From a virus, in the IMG/VR virus record IMGVR_UViG_3300049207_000052, positions 1 to 47,234 of that record: 47,234 nucleotides of DNA; one strand, given 5' to 3'. Positions within the stretch are counted from its first letter, which is position 1; every line of letters starts with the position of its first letter. The notes under the pieces are model-generated. The model was not told the origin of the DNA and made no database searches. It saw nothing but the letters and a program-made list of their open reading frames with translations. Positions 20,383 to 28,278 of this stretch are shown here, piece after piece. A program made the translations under genes and the position numbers.

Positions 20383-20700
20383 ATGACTGAAGTCTCGCGC
20401 ATTGCAGACAGCACGACATTCAAGGTCGTCGTCCCGATCCTGCAAACGATCTTGTCGGCCGGTGCCATTGGTGCGTTCGTCTACGTGGTCGGTTCGCTCG
20501 GATCGCTCCAGATGCAGCTCGCCGCCTACCAAACCAACCAGGCCCTAATCGGGCAAAGGGTGGATTCTTTGGAGCGGTCCAGGGAGTCGACGGACAAGTT
20601 GGTCGATTCCCTTCGCGTGAACACCCAGCGCCAGGAGTTCAAGATCGACCAGGTGGGGGAGAGCCTGAAGGCCCTCGTCCAAACAGGTAGACCTAAGTGA
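20383..20700 (+). CDS. Membrane-anchored coiled-coil protein, i-spanin-like, 105 aa
   Basis: One transmembrane segment at about residues 15-38 (VVVPILQTILSAGAIGAFVYVVGSL) is followed by a helical, heptad-like region (LIGQRVDSLERSRESTDKLVDSLRV). An inner-membrane anchor with a periplasmic coiled coil fits the i-spanin that links to the outer-membrane lipoprotein encoded next. The stop overlaps the lipoprotein start as GTGA. No clear ribosome site is seen before the ATG. The spanin call rests on topology and position; a holin-associated protein is an alternative. Confidence 0.55.
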   Translation: MTEVSRIADSTTFKVVVPILQTILSAGAIGAFVYVVGSLGSLQMQLAAYQTNQALIGQRVDSLERSRESTDKLVDSLRVNTQRQEFKIDQVGESLKALVQTGRPK

Positions 20701-20933
20701 ATCGCCTGCTGATCGTCCTCATTCTGCTCACTGGCTGTGCGCACAAGGAAGCGATCCAGGAACCGCCGAAGGTTCAACGCGTCACCGTGCACCGATATGT
20801 CAGCGAACAATGCCAGCCAGGCCAAGAAGAGCGCCTACGCGAGGCCCTGAAAAGTGCCCGAGAGTGGAAGCGCTATGCCGAAAGCCTGGAAAAACTGCCA
20901 GCAGCGAAGATGACCCATGAAGTTGATCCCTGA
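20697..20933 (+). CDS. Small lipoprotein, Rz1/o-spanin-like, 78 aa
   Basis: A short signal sequence ends in the lipobox LTGC with Cys13 (MNRLLIVLILLTGCAHK), so the mature protein should be lipidated and sorted to the outer membrane. The rest is partly proline-bearing and then helical (EERLREALKSAREWKRYAESLEKL). Together with the preceding membrane protein it fits a two-component spanin that fuses the membranes at lysis. It starts with GTG overlapping the previous stop and its end overlaps the holin gene. Confidence 0.65.
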   Translation: MNRLLIVLILLTGCAHKEAIQEPPKVQRVTVHRYVSEQCQPGQEERLREALKSAREWKRYAESLEKLPAAKMTHEVDP

Positions 20934-21141
20934 ATGGCGGAAGGCCTGGCGCATGACGAGCGTGCAATTGGCGATTGTCGGTGTGGCGCTCAATGCGGCC
21001 GCAACGGGCTGGTCATCGTTCCAGGGGCATGTGGACCCCATGGTCTATGCCATCGTGAACATGGTGCTCGGCATCTCGGTTGCGGTGTCCCGGGTCATCA
21101 AGCAGCCAAAGCTCGCCGAGCAGCCGGATCAGCCTGAGTAA
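20917..21141 (+). CDS. Phage holin, two transmembrane segments, 74 aa
   Basis: Two hydrophobic segments at about residues 15-33 (VQLAIVGVALNAAATGW) and 42-60 (MVYAIVNMVLGISVAVSRVI), with a polar C-terminus, match a common class of small Pseudomonas phage holins that open the inner membrane at lysis. The start lies within the end of the lipoprotein gene. No endolysin gene is seen nearby; in related phages it can lie after the tail genes, beyond this window. Confidence 0.8.
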   Translation: MKLIPEWRKAWRMTSVQLAIVGVALNAAATGWSSFQGHVDPMVYAIVNMVLGISVAVSRVIKQPKLAEQPDQPE

Positions 21142-21144
21142 CGC

Positions 21145-21183
21145 GCGACACGTTTCGCGCATCAGCAAATTGTGTCGCGACAC
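21145..21183 (+). repeat. 39-bp repeated element, copy C
   Basis: It begins GCGACACGTTT and ends TTGTGTCGCGACAC, with the perfect palindrome GTGTCGCGACAC at 21172-21183. It starts 4 bases after the holin stop and ends 17 bases before the next start, filling the gap. It matches copies A and B in length and ends. Confidence 0.8.
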
Positions 21184-21200
21184 CAACCGAGAGGACCTCC

Positions 21201-21509
21201 ATGGCCTATTACCCGAACGGCTCAACCCTTTATCTGGCCGAGCGCATCACTCGATTGTCTTCCCGCAAGGGTGAGCATGGGTACCGTCAATGGCTGATGC
21301 TCAACGAGCGTCAGCGCCAGGCTATTGTGGTGAAGGTGGACGGCAAGGTGATCAGCCGCCGCATCTCTGTTGATGCGAAAGCCGGTTGGGTCGACTTCGG
21401 CGCTCGCCGAAATGGTCAGTACATCGTCAACAAATTCAAGGATGCGGTGGTCATCCATCGGCTCTATGGTCGAGTAGAGATCGCCTTCAACTCTGCGGAG
21501 GGCGCATGA
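21201..21509 (+). CDS. Hypothetical phage protein, 102 aa
   Basis: A basic, strand-rich protein (WLMLNERQRQAIVVKVDGKVISRRISVD; GWVDFGARRNGQYIVNKFKDAVVIHRLYG). No known motif is seen. A purine-rich GAGAGGA lies before the ATG. It starts a short group between lysis and terminase genes, directly after a 39-bp repeated element, and its stop overlaps the next start as ATGA. Function unknown. Confidence 0.7.
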   Translation: MAYYPNGSTLYLAERITRLSSRKGEHGYRQWLMLNERQRQAIVVKVDGKVISRRISVDAKAGWVDFGARRNGQYIVNKFKDAVVIHRLYGRVEIAFNSAEGA

Positions 21510-21683
21510 CCAACGTAACCCGCCTTCGCCACGCTCTCCCTATGAGCCAGGATATCAACAAGGCCCTGACTGACCTGGATAGCGCCATTGCCAAGGCGGT
21601 GGACGGCCGGTCTTCCCCAGGGCCTGATCGTCGCTGAGCTACACGGGCACGCTCATGCACAGACGCACATCATGGTGACCTGA
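21506..21683 (+). pseudogene. Small phage gene with a single-base frameshift
   Basis: From ATG 21506 the frame reads MTNVTRLRHALPMSQDINKA...AIAKAVDG and then stops at 21637 after an atypical end. One frame over, the text continues LPQGLIVAELHGHAHAQTHIMVT to TGA 21681-21683, directly abutting the next ATG at 21684. Removing one G from GGACGGCCGG near 21601-21610 restores a continuous reading of about 58 residues. This pattern (a helical N-terminus, then AGLPQGLIV) is what I recall from similar small Pseudomonas phage proteins. A sequencing error is possible. Confidence 0.6.
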
Positions 21684-21989
21684 ATGACCGTCAAGGTGCT
21701 GGAGTTCAAGCGTCCCGATGCGCCGCACTCAGCCGGTGAGGCCGTTTGCACCTACTGCAAGCATGAGTGGGTGGCAGTTGCGCCGGCGGGCCAGAGAAAT
21801 CTGGAGTGTCCGGCCTGTAGTTCGCACCGGGGCGTGTTCAAGTGGCCCTATGGCCCATCCGAAGGCGATGAGGGCTACAAGTGCAATTGCGGCTCCGACG
21901 ATTTCTTCATCATGCGCCGGGGCAAGCAGGCCAATGGTGCCGTGTACTGCCGAGGTTGCGGTACAGAAGCCACTGGCTGGTTCCAATAA
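21684..21989 (+). CDS. Zinc-ribbon protein, 101 aa
   Basis: Several cysteine pairs are present: CTYC (22-25) with CPAC (42-45), and CNC (67-69) with CRGC (89-92). This suggests one or two zinc ribbons for nucleic-acid or protein binding. The ATG directly abuts the restored stop of the frameshifted gene. It lies in the group before the small terminase gene. No named family is recognised. Confidence 0.75.
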   Translation: MTVKVLEFKRPDAPHSAGEAVCTYCKHEWVAVAPAGQRNLECPACSSHRGVFKWPYGPSEGDEGYKCNCGSDDFFIMRRGKQANGAVYCRGCGTEATGWFQ

Positions 21990-22002
21990 ATCAGGATCCC
22001 CC

Positions 22003-22434
22003 ATGACAACCATTGCCTACAAAGACGGCGTGATCGCCTATGACGCTCGCCAGACCAGAAGCGGCGCCATCGTTTCTGACGATTGCTCGAAGTGCCAGGT
22101 TGTCGATGGGGTCAGCTTCCTCTTGGCGGGCACCGTGTGCGATGAGAAGGCTTTGATCGCGGCCTACTTCGGGACATCTTCCAAGGTCCCAGTGGATTGC
22201 TCAGGCTACGTTGTCGATGGCGGCAAGCTGATGATGGTCGGCCATGACGACGAGACGGGCATCTGGAAGCAGGATCTCGATCCGGCCAACCCTGACGCGA
22301 TTGGCAGTGGTGCACCGTACGCTCTGGCTGCAATGGATATGGGCGCAAGCGCGGAAGAAGCAGTACGCGCAGCCATGAAGCGAGACATCTACACGGGCGG
22401 CACGGTTCGCACTATGACCATCAAGCAAGACTAA
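22003..22434 (+). CDS. Proteasome/HslV-like Ntn-hydrolase candidate, 143 aa
   Basis: The N-terminus MTTIAYKDGVIAYDARQTRSG resembles HslV and proteasome beta subunits, which after Met removal use Thr as nucleophile (TTIVxxxxGxVxAxDxR/Q). Later features fit: GVSFLLAGTVCDEKAL, YAALAAM-type alanine helix (YALAAMDMGASAEEAVRAAMKRD) and a final GGTVRTMTI strand. Length is shorter than HslV (about 175), so the fold is compact. Its place just before terminase suggests a role in head maturation or proteolysis, but a capsid protease has not been shown for it. AGGA lies before the ATG. Confidence 0.65.
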   Translation: MTTIAYKDGVIAYDARQTRSGAIVSDDCSKCQVVDGVSFLLAGTVCDEKALIAAYFGTSSKVPVDCSGYVVDGGKLMMVGHDDETGIWKQDLDPANPDAIGSGAPYALAAMDMGASAEEAVRAAMKRDIYTGGTVRTMTIKQD

Positions 22435-22443
22435 GGATTCCCC

Positions 22444-23043
22444 ATGACAGCCAAGCAGCCCGACTGGGAGGCGATCGAACGAGCCTACCGGGCTGGGTCG
22501 CTTTCCATCCGAACCATCGCTGAGCGCCAAGGTGTGAGCGATACCGCAATCAGGAAGAAGGCCAAGGCCCTTGGATGGGCGAGAGACCTTTCTGACCAGG
22601 TACGCAAAGAGGTTCGCAGCAAGTTGGTTCGCGGAGAGGTTCGCAACGACCAAGGCGCGAACTGCGAACTGGATGCTGAGATCATCGAAGAGGCTGCCGA
22701 GGAAGGCGCCCGGGTGGTTCGCAGCCACCGGCGAGACATTCGCAAGGCGACGAATCTTGCGAACCTGTTGATGGACGATCTGCTGTCGACCATCCAGCGC
22801 CGCGAAGAGATCGAAGAAGACATCGAGGCCGAGACCTCCGAAGACAACAACGGTATGCGCCGCGCCTCGATGCTCGCCGCCGTCTCGCTGCCCAGCAATT
22901 CCAAAACACTGTTCCAGCTTTCCTCTGCAATGAAGAACCTGCAGGTTCTGGAGCGTCAGGCATACAGCCTGGACGAGAAGGAGAAGACGGACGAAGCTGA
23001 CGAACTCTCGAAGATGATGGACGAACTATCGAAGGACGCCTGA
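22444..23043 (+). CDS. Terminase small subunit, 199 aa
   Basis: The N-terminal helix-turn-helix (WEAIERAYRAGSLSIRTIAERQGVSDTAIRKKAKALGW) is typical of phage small terminase subunits that recognise the packaging site. A helical, acidic middle (RREEIEEDIEAETSEDNN) and C-terminus (SKTLFQLSSAMKNLQVLERQAYSLDE) follow. AAGGA precedes the ATG. It lies directly before the large subunit, with one base between stop and start. Packaging type (cos or headful) cannot be told from the sequence. Confidence 0.9.
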   Translation: MTAKQPDWEAIERAYRAGSLSIRTIAERQGVSDTAIRKKAKALGWARDLSDQVRKEVRSKLVRGEVRNDQGANCELDAEIIEEAAEEGARVVRSHRRDIRKATNLANLLMDDLLSTIQRREEIEEDIEAETSEDNNGMRRASMLAAVSLPSNSKTLFQLSSAMKNLQVLERQAYSLDEKEKTDEADELSKMMDELSKDA

Positions 23044-23044
23044 C

Positions 23045-24532
23045 ATGAAGCCCGAGCACATGAAGCTGCTCCGGGATAAGCGTTGGCGGTTGAACAATCT
23101 CTACTTCATCACCGACAAGCAGGGCAAAAAAGTCCGCTTCCGGATGACGGACGAGCAGATTGAATACTTCGATGGGATGCATACCCGCAACATCATCCTG
23201 AAGGCTCGGCAGCTCGGCTTCACCACTGAGTGCTGCATCATCCAGCTGGACGCCGCTCTGTTTGAGTCGGCCAAGTGCGCACTGATCGCCCACACCCTGA
23301 ACGATGCCAAGCGCCTGTTCCGGGAAAAGGTGAAGTACGCCTACGACAACCTGCCGAAAGAGATCCGCGCCGCCAACCCAGCGAGCAACGATGCCGCCGG
23401 CGAACTGGTATTCAGCAAGGGCGGCTCGCTCTATGTCAGTACTTCCTTCCGGGGCGGCACGCTGCGTTACCTGCACGTCTCCGAGTTCGGGAAGATTTGC
23501 GCCAAGTTTCCGCACAAGGCGCGCGAGATCGTCACCGGTGCTTTCGAGGCGGTGGCCACAGACTGTTTCGTTACGATTGAATCGACGGCTGAAGGCCGGG
23601 CCGGCTACTTCTTCGATTACTCACAGAGCGCCGAGAAGCAGCAGTTGTCAGGCGCGCCGCTCGGCAAGCTGGACTGGAAGTTCTTCTTCTTTAGCTGGTG
23701 GAAAAACAAGGCCTACTGGCTCGACCCGGCCGAAGCGATCATCCCGCAGCGGCTGGCCGACTACTTCAACGAGCTGTTCGCCAAGTACGGCATCGACACC
23801 AACCCAGGCCAGCGAGCTTGGTACGCCGCCAAGGAAAAGACCCTCGGCGACGACATGAAGCGGGAATACCCCTCCATCCCTGTCGAGGCCTTCCAGCAGT
23901 CGATCGAGGGCGCGTATTACGCCAGGCAGTTCGCCAAGCTCTACGGCGCGCAGCGCATCGGCACGTTGCCAGACAACAGCCACCTGCCGGTGATGACCTT
24001 CTGGGACATCGGCGTCGGCGACTCCACGGCCATCTGGTTCGTGCGTCAGGTCGGTACCGAGTTCCACGTCATCGACTTCTACCAGAACAGCGGAGAGGGC
24101 CTGCGGCACTACATGAAGGTGCTGAAGGACAAGGGTTACACCTACTCCGAACACTGGGGGCCGCACGACATCGACAACCGTGAGTTCGGTAGCGATGCCA
24201 AGACCCGCCGGGAAATGGCGCGCGAAGGTTATGAGATCGACGGCCAACGCTACAGCATGACGTTCCAGGTCGTGCCGAAGATCGGTGTGGACGATGGCAT
24301 CGATCAAGTCCGCGAGATATTGGCCCATTGCGCCTTTGACGAATCGAAGTGCGAAGAGGGCATCACCGCGCTCGAGAACTACCGCAAAGAGTGGGACGAC
24401 AAGAAGGGCTGCTGGAAAGACAAGCCGCTCCATGACTGGGCGTCTCACTCGTCCGATGCATTCCGGTACTTCGCCGTCGCTAAGAGCGCCAGGAAGCCGG
24501 TTAAATCAATCAAAATGGGATTCGCACGCTAA
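23045..24532 (+). CDS. Terminase large subunit, 495 aa
   Basis: The N-terminal ATPase has a deviant Walker A KARQLGFTT (53-61) and a Walker B-like hydrophobic strand ending in VSEFGK near 145. The C-terminal RNase H-like nuclease begins with TFWDIGVGDSTAIWF, carrying a catalytic Asp, and has further acidic residues later (HDWASHSSDAFRY). The protein cuts concatemeric phage DNA and drives it into the prohead through the portal encoded next. Length is normal. The stop overlaps the portal start as TAATG. Confidence 0.95.
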   Translation: MKPEHMKLLRDKRWRLNNLYFITDKQGKKVRFRMTDEQIEYFDGMHTRNIILKARQLGFTTECCIIQLDAALFESAKCALIAHTLNDAKRLFREKVKYAYDNLPKEIRAANPASNDAAGELVFSKGGSLYVSTSFRGGTLRYLHVSEFGKICAKFPHKAREIVTGAFEAVATDCFVTIESTAEGRAGYFFDYSQSAEKQQLSGAPLGKLDWKFFFFSWWKNKAYWLDPAEAIIPQRLADYFNELFAKYGIDTNPGQRAWYAAKEKTLGDDMKREYPSIPVEAFQQSIEGAYYARQFAKLYGAQRIGTLPDNSHLPVMTFWDIGVGDSTAIWFVRQVGTEFHVIDFYQNSGEGLRHYMKVLKDKGYTYSEHWGPHDIDNREFGSDAKTRREMAREGYEIDGQRYSMTFQVVPKIGVDDGIDQVREILAHCAFDESKCEEGITALENYRKEWDDKKGCWKDKPLHDWASHSSDAFRYFAVAKSARKPVKSIKMGFAR

Positions 24533-25992
24533 TGGCAGACGTCACATACACCCGCCCGGAGTACGACGCGGCACAGTCCCGTTGGCGGCTGGTGCGCGAC
24601 GTGTGCAAAGGCTCCGAGACGGTAAAGGGCCGCGGAGATGTTTACCTGCCCAGGCCCAACAAGCACGACACCAGCCCTGAGAACCTTGAACGGTACAAGT
24701 CGTACAAGCAGCGCGCCGTGTTCTACAACGCCACCGGCCGCACCAAGCACAGCCTGGTCGGCGCAGTATTCCGCACCTGGCCCACCCTTACCGTCCCTGG
24801 AGCACTTGATTACGTTGCCACGGACATCGACGGGCAGGGCGTGAGCGTTTATCAGCAGTCGCAGTCGGTCATCGGGCATCTGCTCGAGGTTGGTCGGCAC
24901 GGCTTGCTGGTGGACTACGCCGCGGTGCAAGCCGGCACGGTGAGCAAGGCGGACGAACAGGCGGGTCGCGCTCGGGCGAGTGTTGCTAGCTACCCAGCGG
25001 AGTCGATCAGGAACTGGAAGACACGTAAGGTCGGCGGCCAGCACCTGCTGAGCCTGGTAGTGCTACAGGAATCCGTGGATGTCGACACCGATGATGGCTT
25101 CGGCAGCGAAAAGGTTGCCCAATACAGGGTCCTGCGTCTGGACGATACCGGCGTGTATACCCAGGAGGTATGGGAAGAGGGAGTAAGCCAGACGGCTTTG
25201 ATCATCCCGCCGTTCACCCCGCTGAGTGGCACGGGCCAGCCATGGCGGATCATCCCGTTCCACTTCCTGGGTAGTGAGAACAACGACACCAGTATTGACG
25301 ACGCGCCGCTGTACGACATGGCTGTGCTGAACATCGGTCACTACTGCAACAGCGCGGACTATGAGGACTCAGTCTGGTTCTCGGGTCAGCCGCAGTTCTG
25401 GATTTCCGGGCTCGATGAGGCTTGGCGCGACCACCTTGAAGCCAATGGCATTTATGTCGGCTCCAGGGCCCCCTTGACGCTTCCTGCCAATGGGGCGTGC
25501 GGGTTTGCTCAGCCAGAGCCGAACACGCTTGTGAAAGAGGCCATGGACGCAAAGAAGCAGGACATGGTGTCTCTCGGCGCCAGGCTGATCGAGCGGGGCA
25601 GCGCGGTGAAGACCGCAACCCAGGCCGATAACGACAGCGCGGCAGAGCACAGCGTTCTCTCCTTGGTGGTGAGCAATGTCAGTGAGGCCTACAGCCAATG
25701 TCTTGTCTGGATGGCTGAGTTCGTGAATGCCACGGGCGAAACGTTCTACAAGCTCAACCAGGACTTCAGCCAGATCAGCCTTGACGCGACGATCCTAGCG
25801 GCGCTGTTCAACGCGGTGCAGGGCGGCAAGCTACCGGAGGGAGACTTCTGGCAGTACCTGCGTGATCGCGGCGTGATCAACCCAGAAAAGACGGACGACG
25901 ACATTCGGGGCGAGCTTGAAACGCAAAGCGCTGGGCCTGACCTGGATGATGACGAGGCGAACCTAAATGGCGGCAAACCAAGCAATCCTTGA
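24532..25992 (+). CDS. Phage portal protein (DUF4055), 486 aa
   Basis: It resembles DUF4055 proteins, which act as portals: an N-terminal part with YKQRAVFYNATGRTKHSLVGAVFR, a central strand-rich region (QSVIGHLLEVGRHGLLVDY) and a helical C-terminal part with a long alpha segment (SAVKTATQADNDSAAEHSVLSLVV). The portal forms the dodecameric DNA entry ring at one capsid vertex. It is placed between terminase and the MuF-like gene and overlaps the latter by 26 bases. Confidence 0.85.
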   Translation: MADVTYTRPEYDAAQSRWRLVRDVCKGSETVKGRGDVYLPRPNKHDTSPENLERYKSYKQRAVFYNATGRTKHSLVGAVFRTWPTLTVPGALDYVATDIDGQGVSVYQQSQSVIGHLLEVGRHGLLVDYAAVQAGTVSKADEQAGRARASVASYPAESIRNWKTRKVGGQHLLSLVVLQESVDVDTDDGFGSEKVAQYRVLRLDDTGVYTQEVWEEGVSQTALIIPPFTPLSGTGQPWRIIPFHFLGSENNDTSIDDAPLYDMAVLNIGHYCNSADYEDSVWFSGQPQFWISGLDEAWRDHLEANGIYVGSRAPLTLPANGACGFAQPEPNTLVKEAMDAKKQDMVSLGARLIERGSAVKTATQADNDSAAEHSVLSLVVSNVSEAYSQCLVWMAEFVNATGETFYKLNQDFSQISLDATILAALFNAVQGGKLPEGDFWQYLRDRGVINPEKTDDDIRGELETQSAGPDLDDDEANLNGGKPSNP

Positions 25993-27052
25993 CGCCACCA
26001 TCCGGCATGCTGTCTTCCTTGAGCAACTGAAGTCGGGCGAGGTGAAGAAGTTCGCACCCTTCCTCAGAGAGATCGACCGCTCGATTCGTGAGCGGCTGAC
26101 CCGGGCGGATTGGACGGATTACACTGTCGCCCGCTTGGAGCGGCTGCTGAGCGAAGTCGACAGCATGCTCCTGGGCATCTTCGATCGGTACAGCGAGAAG
26201 CTGAACCTCGACCTGGTGGACATCGCCAACTACGAGGCCGAGTTTGAGGCAATCAGCCTGACCCGGGCGGCGCCGGTAGGTGTGTCGTTCGATGCAGCGG
26301 TGCCAGGTGCTGCGGCAATCAGGGCGGCAATCCTCACAAACCCGCTCAGCGTGCGAGGCGCGGACGGCGGTAAGCTGCTCAAGTCGTTCATTGATGGCTT
26401 CACCGCGACCGAGCGGCAACGCCTCACAGGCGCGATCCGGCAGGGCTTCTTCGAAGGCCAAACCAACTTCCAGATCATTAAAAACATCCGCGGTACCAAG
26501 GCACTCAAGTACAACGACGGCATCCTGGCTACGACCAACCGCAATGCCGGAGCCATCGTCCGGACAGCGGTGCAGCACGTCGCCACGCAGGCGCGCATGG
26601 AGACGCTGAAGGAAAACGGCGACGTCGTGCAGTCGGTGGAGTGGGTAAGCACCCTGGATTCGAAGACCACCAGCCAGTGCCGTACGCTGGATAAGCGCCG
26701 GTTCAAGCTGACTGAGGGGCCCAGGCCGCCGATCCACATCAACTGTCGCTCGACGGTGGTTGCGGTGACCCGCTTCAGCGCCCTGTTCGCCAAGGACGCC
26801 ACCCGGGCATCTATCGGCGACGGCGGCGCCCAGCAGGTGAGGGCAGACCTCAGCTATTACGACTGGCTCAGGCAGCAGCCGGCGGCGTTTCAGGACAAGG
26901 CTATCGGCCCGGTCCGAGCGAAGTTGTTCCGCGAGGGTGGGCTGAGTGTTGAGCGCTTCGCCGAGCTGCAGCTTGATCGCAGCTTTTCACCCCTGACGCT
27001 TGTGCAGATGAAGGCTATTGAGCCTCTGGCGTTCGAGCTGGCGGGCATTTGA
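25967..27052 (+). CDS. MuF-like phage head morphogenesis protein, 361 aa
   Basis: The C-terminal two thirds contain the phage Mu F-type domain (TNRNAGAIVRTAVQHVATQARMETLKENG...VEWVSTLDSKTTSQCRTLDKRRF...PPIHINCRSTVV), with conserved Cys and the HxNCR signature. These minor capsid proteins are found near the portal and help early head assembly or are injected. The start overlaps the portal gene. It is followed by a cargo gene and a terminator before scaffold and capsid. Confidence 0.92.
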   Translation: MAANQAILDATIRHAVFLEQLKSGEVKKFAPFLREIDRSIRERLTRADWTDYTVARLERLLSEVDSMLLGIFDRYSEKLNLDLVDIANYEAEFEAISLTRAAPVGVSFDAAVPGAAAIRAAILTNPLSVRGADGGKLLKSFIDGFTATERQRLTGAIRQGFFEGQTNFQIIKNIRGTKALKYNDGILATTNRNAGAIVRTAVQHVATQARMETLKENGDVVQSVEWVSTLDSKTTSQCRTLDKRRFKLTEGPRPPIHINCRSTVVAVTRFSALFAKDATRASIGDGGAQQVRADLSYYDWLRQQPAAFQDKAIGPVRAKLFREGGLSVERFAELQLDRSFSPLTLVQMKAIEPLAFELAGI

Positions 27053-27108
27053 CCTCCTCGATCTAAACGTGTATTCGTTGGGATCCATAGACAAAGGAGT
27101 GTTCCTAG

Positions 27109-27474
27109 ATGGGGCAGAAAGCTGTAAGCATCGACAAATTGGACGGTTGGCTTATTGACTATGTGGTGGGACAGCAAGTATGTGATCGCAAGCCACACAT
27201 TTTCTGGACTGCTGGAGGTCCTGGAATAATCAGCCTTAAATTCCAAGAGCGTGGCGGCGAAGCGGTAGAGTTTTTCCCAAGCAGTAACTGGGCAGACTGC
27301 GGGCCTCTTCTTGAGCAATTCAACATATCCTTGAAGTGCGATGGGATCTCTGGTTGGACGGCCAGCGTAGATGGTGGGAAAAGTTGGTCAGATTTGCACC
27401 CCCTACGTGCAGCAATGCTTGCCTTGATCGCCTCAAGGATTGACGGTGACTGCTACATACCAACCTACAAGTAA
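27109..27474 (+). CDS. DUF2591 (NinX-like) family cargo protein, 121 aa
   Basis: The segments VEFFPSSNWADCGPLLEQFNISLK and HPLRAAMLALIASRIDGD fit DUF2591, a family of small phage proteins related to NinX of lambdoid phages, of unknown function. AAAGGAG lies about 8 bases before the ATG. It sits between the MuF-like and scaffold genes, where structural phages normally have nothing, and is followed by its own strong terminator. That marks it as a late-region insertion. Confidence 0.75.
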   Translation: MGQKAVSIDKLDGWLIDYVVGQQVCDRKPHIFWTAGGPGIISLKFQERGGEAVEFFPSSNWADCGPLLEQFNISLKCDGISGWTASVDGGKSWSDLHPLRAAMLALIASRIDGDCYIPTYK

Positions 27475-27489
27475 CAGCGTTTTTTATGA

Positions 27490-27515
27490 AACCCCGCTTG
27501 GTGCGGGGTTTTTTT
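27490..27515 (+). terminator. Strong intrinsic terminator after the DUF2591 gene
   Basis: AACCCCGC (27490-27497) pairs with GCGGGGTT (27503-27510) around TTGGT, followed by a T run to 27515. It lies within the late operon, so scaffold and capsid expression needs antitermination or a local promoter. Confidence 0.88.
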
Positions 27516-27560
27516 ATGCCCGCAGGCAGGGCCTGCACCAAGGTCTCTGGGAGACAACCA

Positions 27561-28268
27561 ATGCTGAAATTCCAACTGGATACCCTGGAAGGGGTAGATG
27601 AAGCCGTGCGCGCTCTTTACACCGAGAAGGACGGCAAGTTCGTGCTCGGCATTGAAGGTCTGCCGCAGCAAGAAGATGTATCCGGCCTGAAGGCCAAGGT
27701 TGATGAGCTGCTCGGCGAGAAAAAACTGGCCGAGAAGAAGGCGCGCGAGGCTGAAGAAGCAGCGCGCCTGGAGCGTGAAGAAGCTGCTCGCAAATCCGGA
27801 AACGTCGAAGAGCTCGAACGTTCCTGGTCTGAGAAATACAACCGCCGCGAAGCTGAGCTGAACGGCATGCTGGAACAGGAGCGTGGAACGCTGAGCGGGC
27901 AGATCCGGGATCTGACTGTCGGCCGTACCGCTACTGATATCGCCTCTGCACTGGCAGTACAAGGCAGCGCGAAAGCCCTGTTGCCGCACATCGAACGCCG
28001 TCTGAGCGTCGAGCAGCGCGACGGGAAGCCTGTTGTGGTCGTCCTCGACGCACAGGGCAAGCTCTCTGCGGCAACGCTGGACGAGCTGAAAGCGGAAATC
28101 GCAAACGATACGGCCTTTGCGCCGTTGATCGCGGGTAGTAAGGCATCTGGTGGCGGGGCCAGCGGTGCTGGAGGTGGCGGCGGGGCCGCAAAAGGAAAAA
28201 TCGGCGGCACCAAAGAGGAACGACAGGCAGCAATTGCGAGCCGGTTCCCGGATCTCCCTCAATCGTAA
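27561..28268 (+). CDS. Capsid scaffolding protein, 235 aa
   Basis: The protein is dominated by a charged coiled coil (about residues 45-110: LKAKVDELLGEKKLAEKKAREAEEAARLEREEAARK). It has a GGG-rich flexible C-terminal region before a helical end. This composition, and its position directly before the major capsid gene, is typical of scaffolding proteins that template prohead assembly and leave before packaging. GGGAG lies before the ATG; the longer frame from 27486 overlaps the terminator. Confidence 0.82.
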   Translation: MLKFQLDTLEGVDEAVRALYTEKDGKFVLGIEGLPQQEDVSGLKAKVDELLGEKKLAEKKAREAEEAARLEREEAARKSGNVEELERSWSEKYNRREAELNGMLEQERGTLSGQIRDLTVGRTATDIASALAVQGSAKALLPHIERRLSVEQRDGKPVVVVLDAQGKLSAATLDELKAEIANDTAFAPLIAGSKASGGGASGAGGGGGAAKGKIGGTKEERQAAIASRFPDLPQS

Positions 28269-28278
28269 GGAATAACTC

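Noticed and set aside
22682-24448. Long minus-strand open frames opposite terminase genes
   Set aside because: They are antisense shadows of terminase subunits with no ribosome site or recognisable domain.
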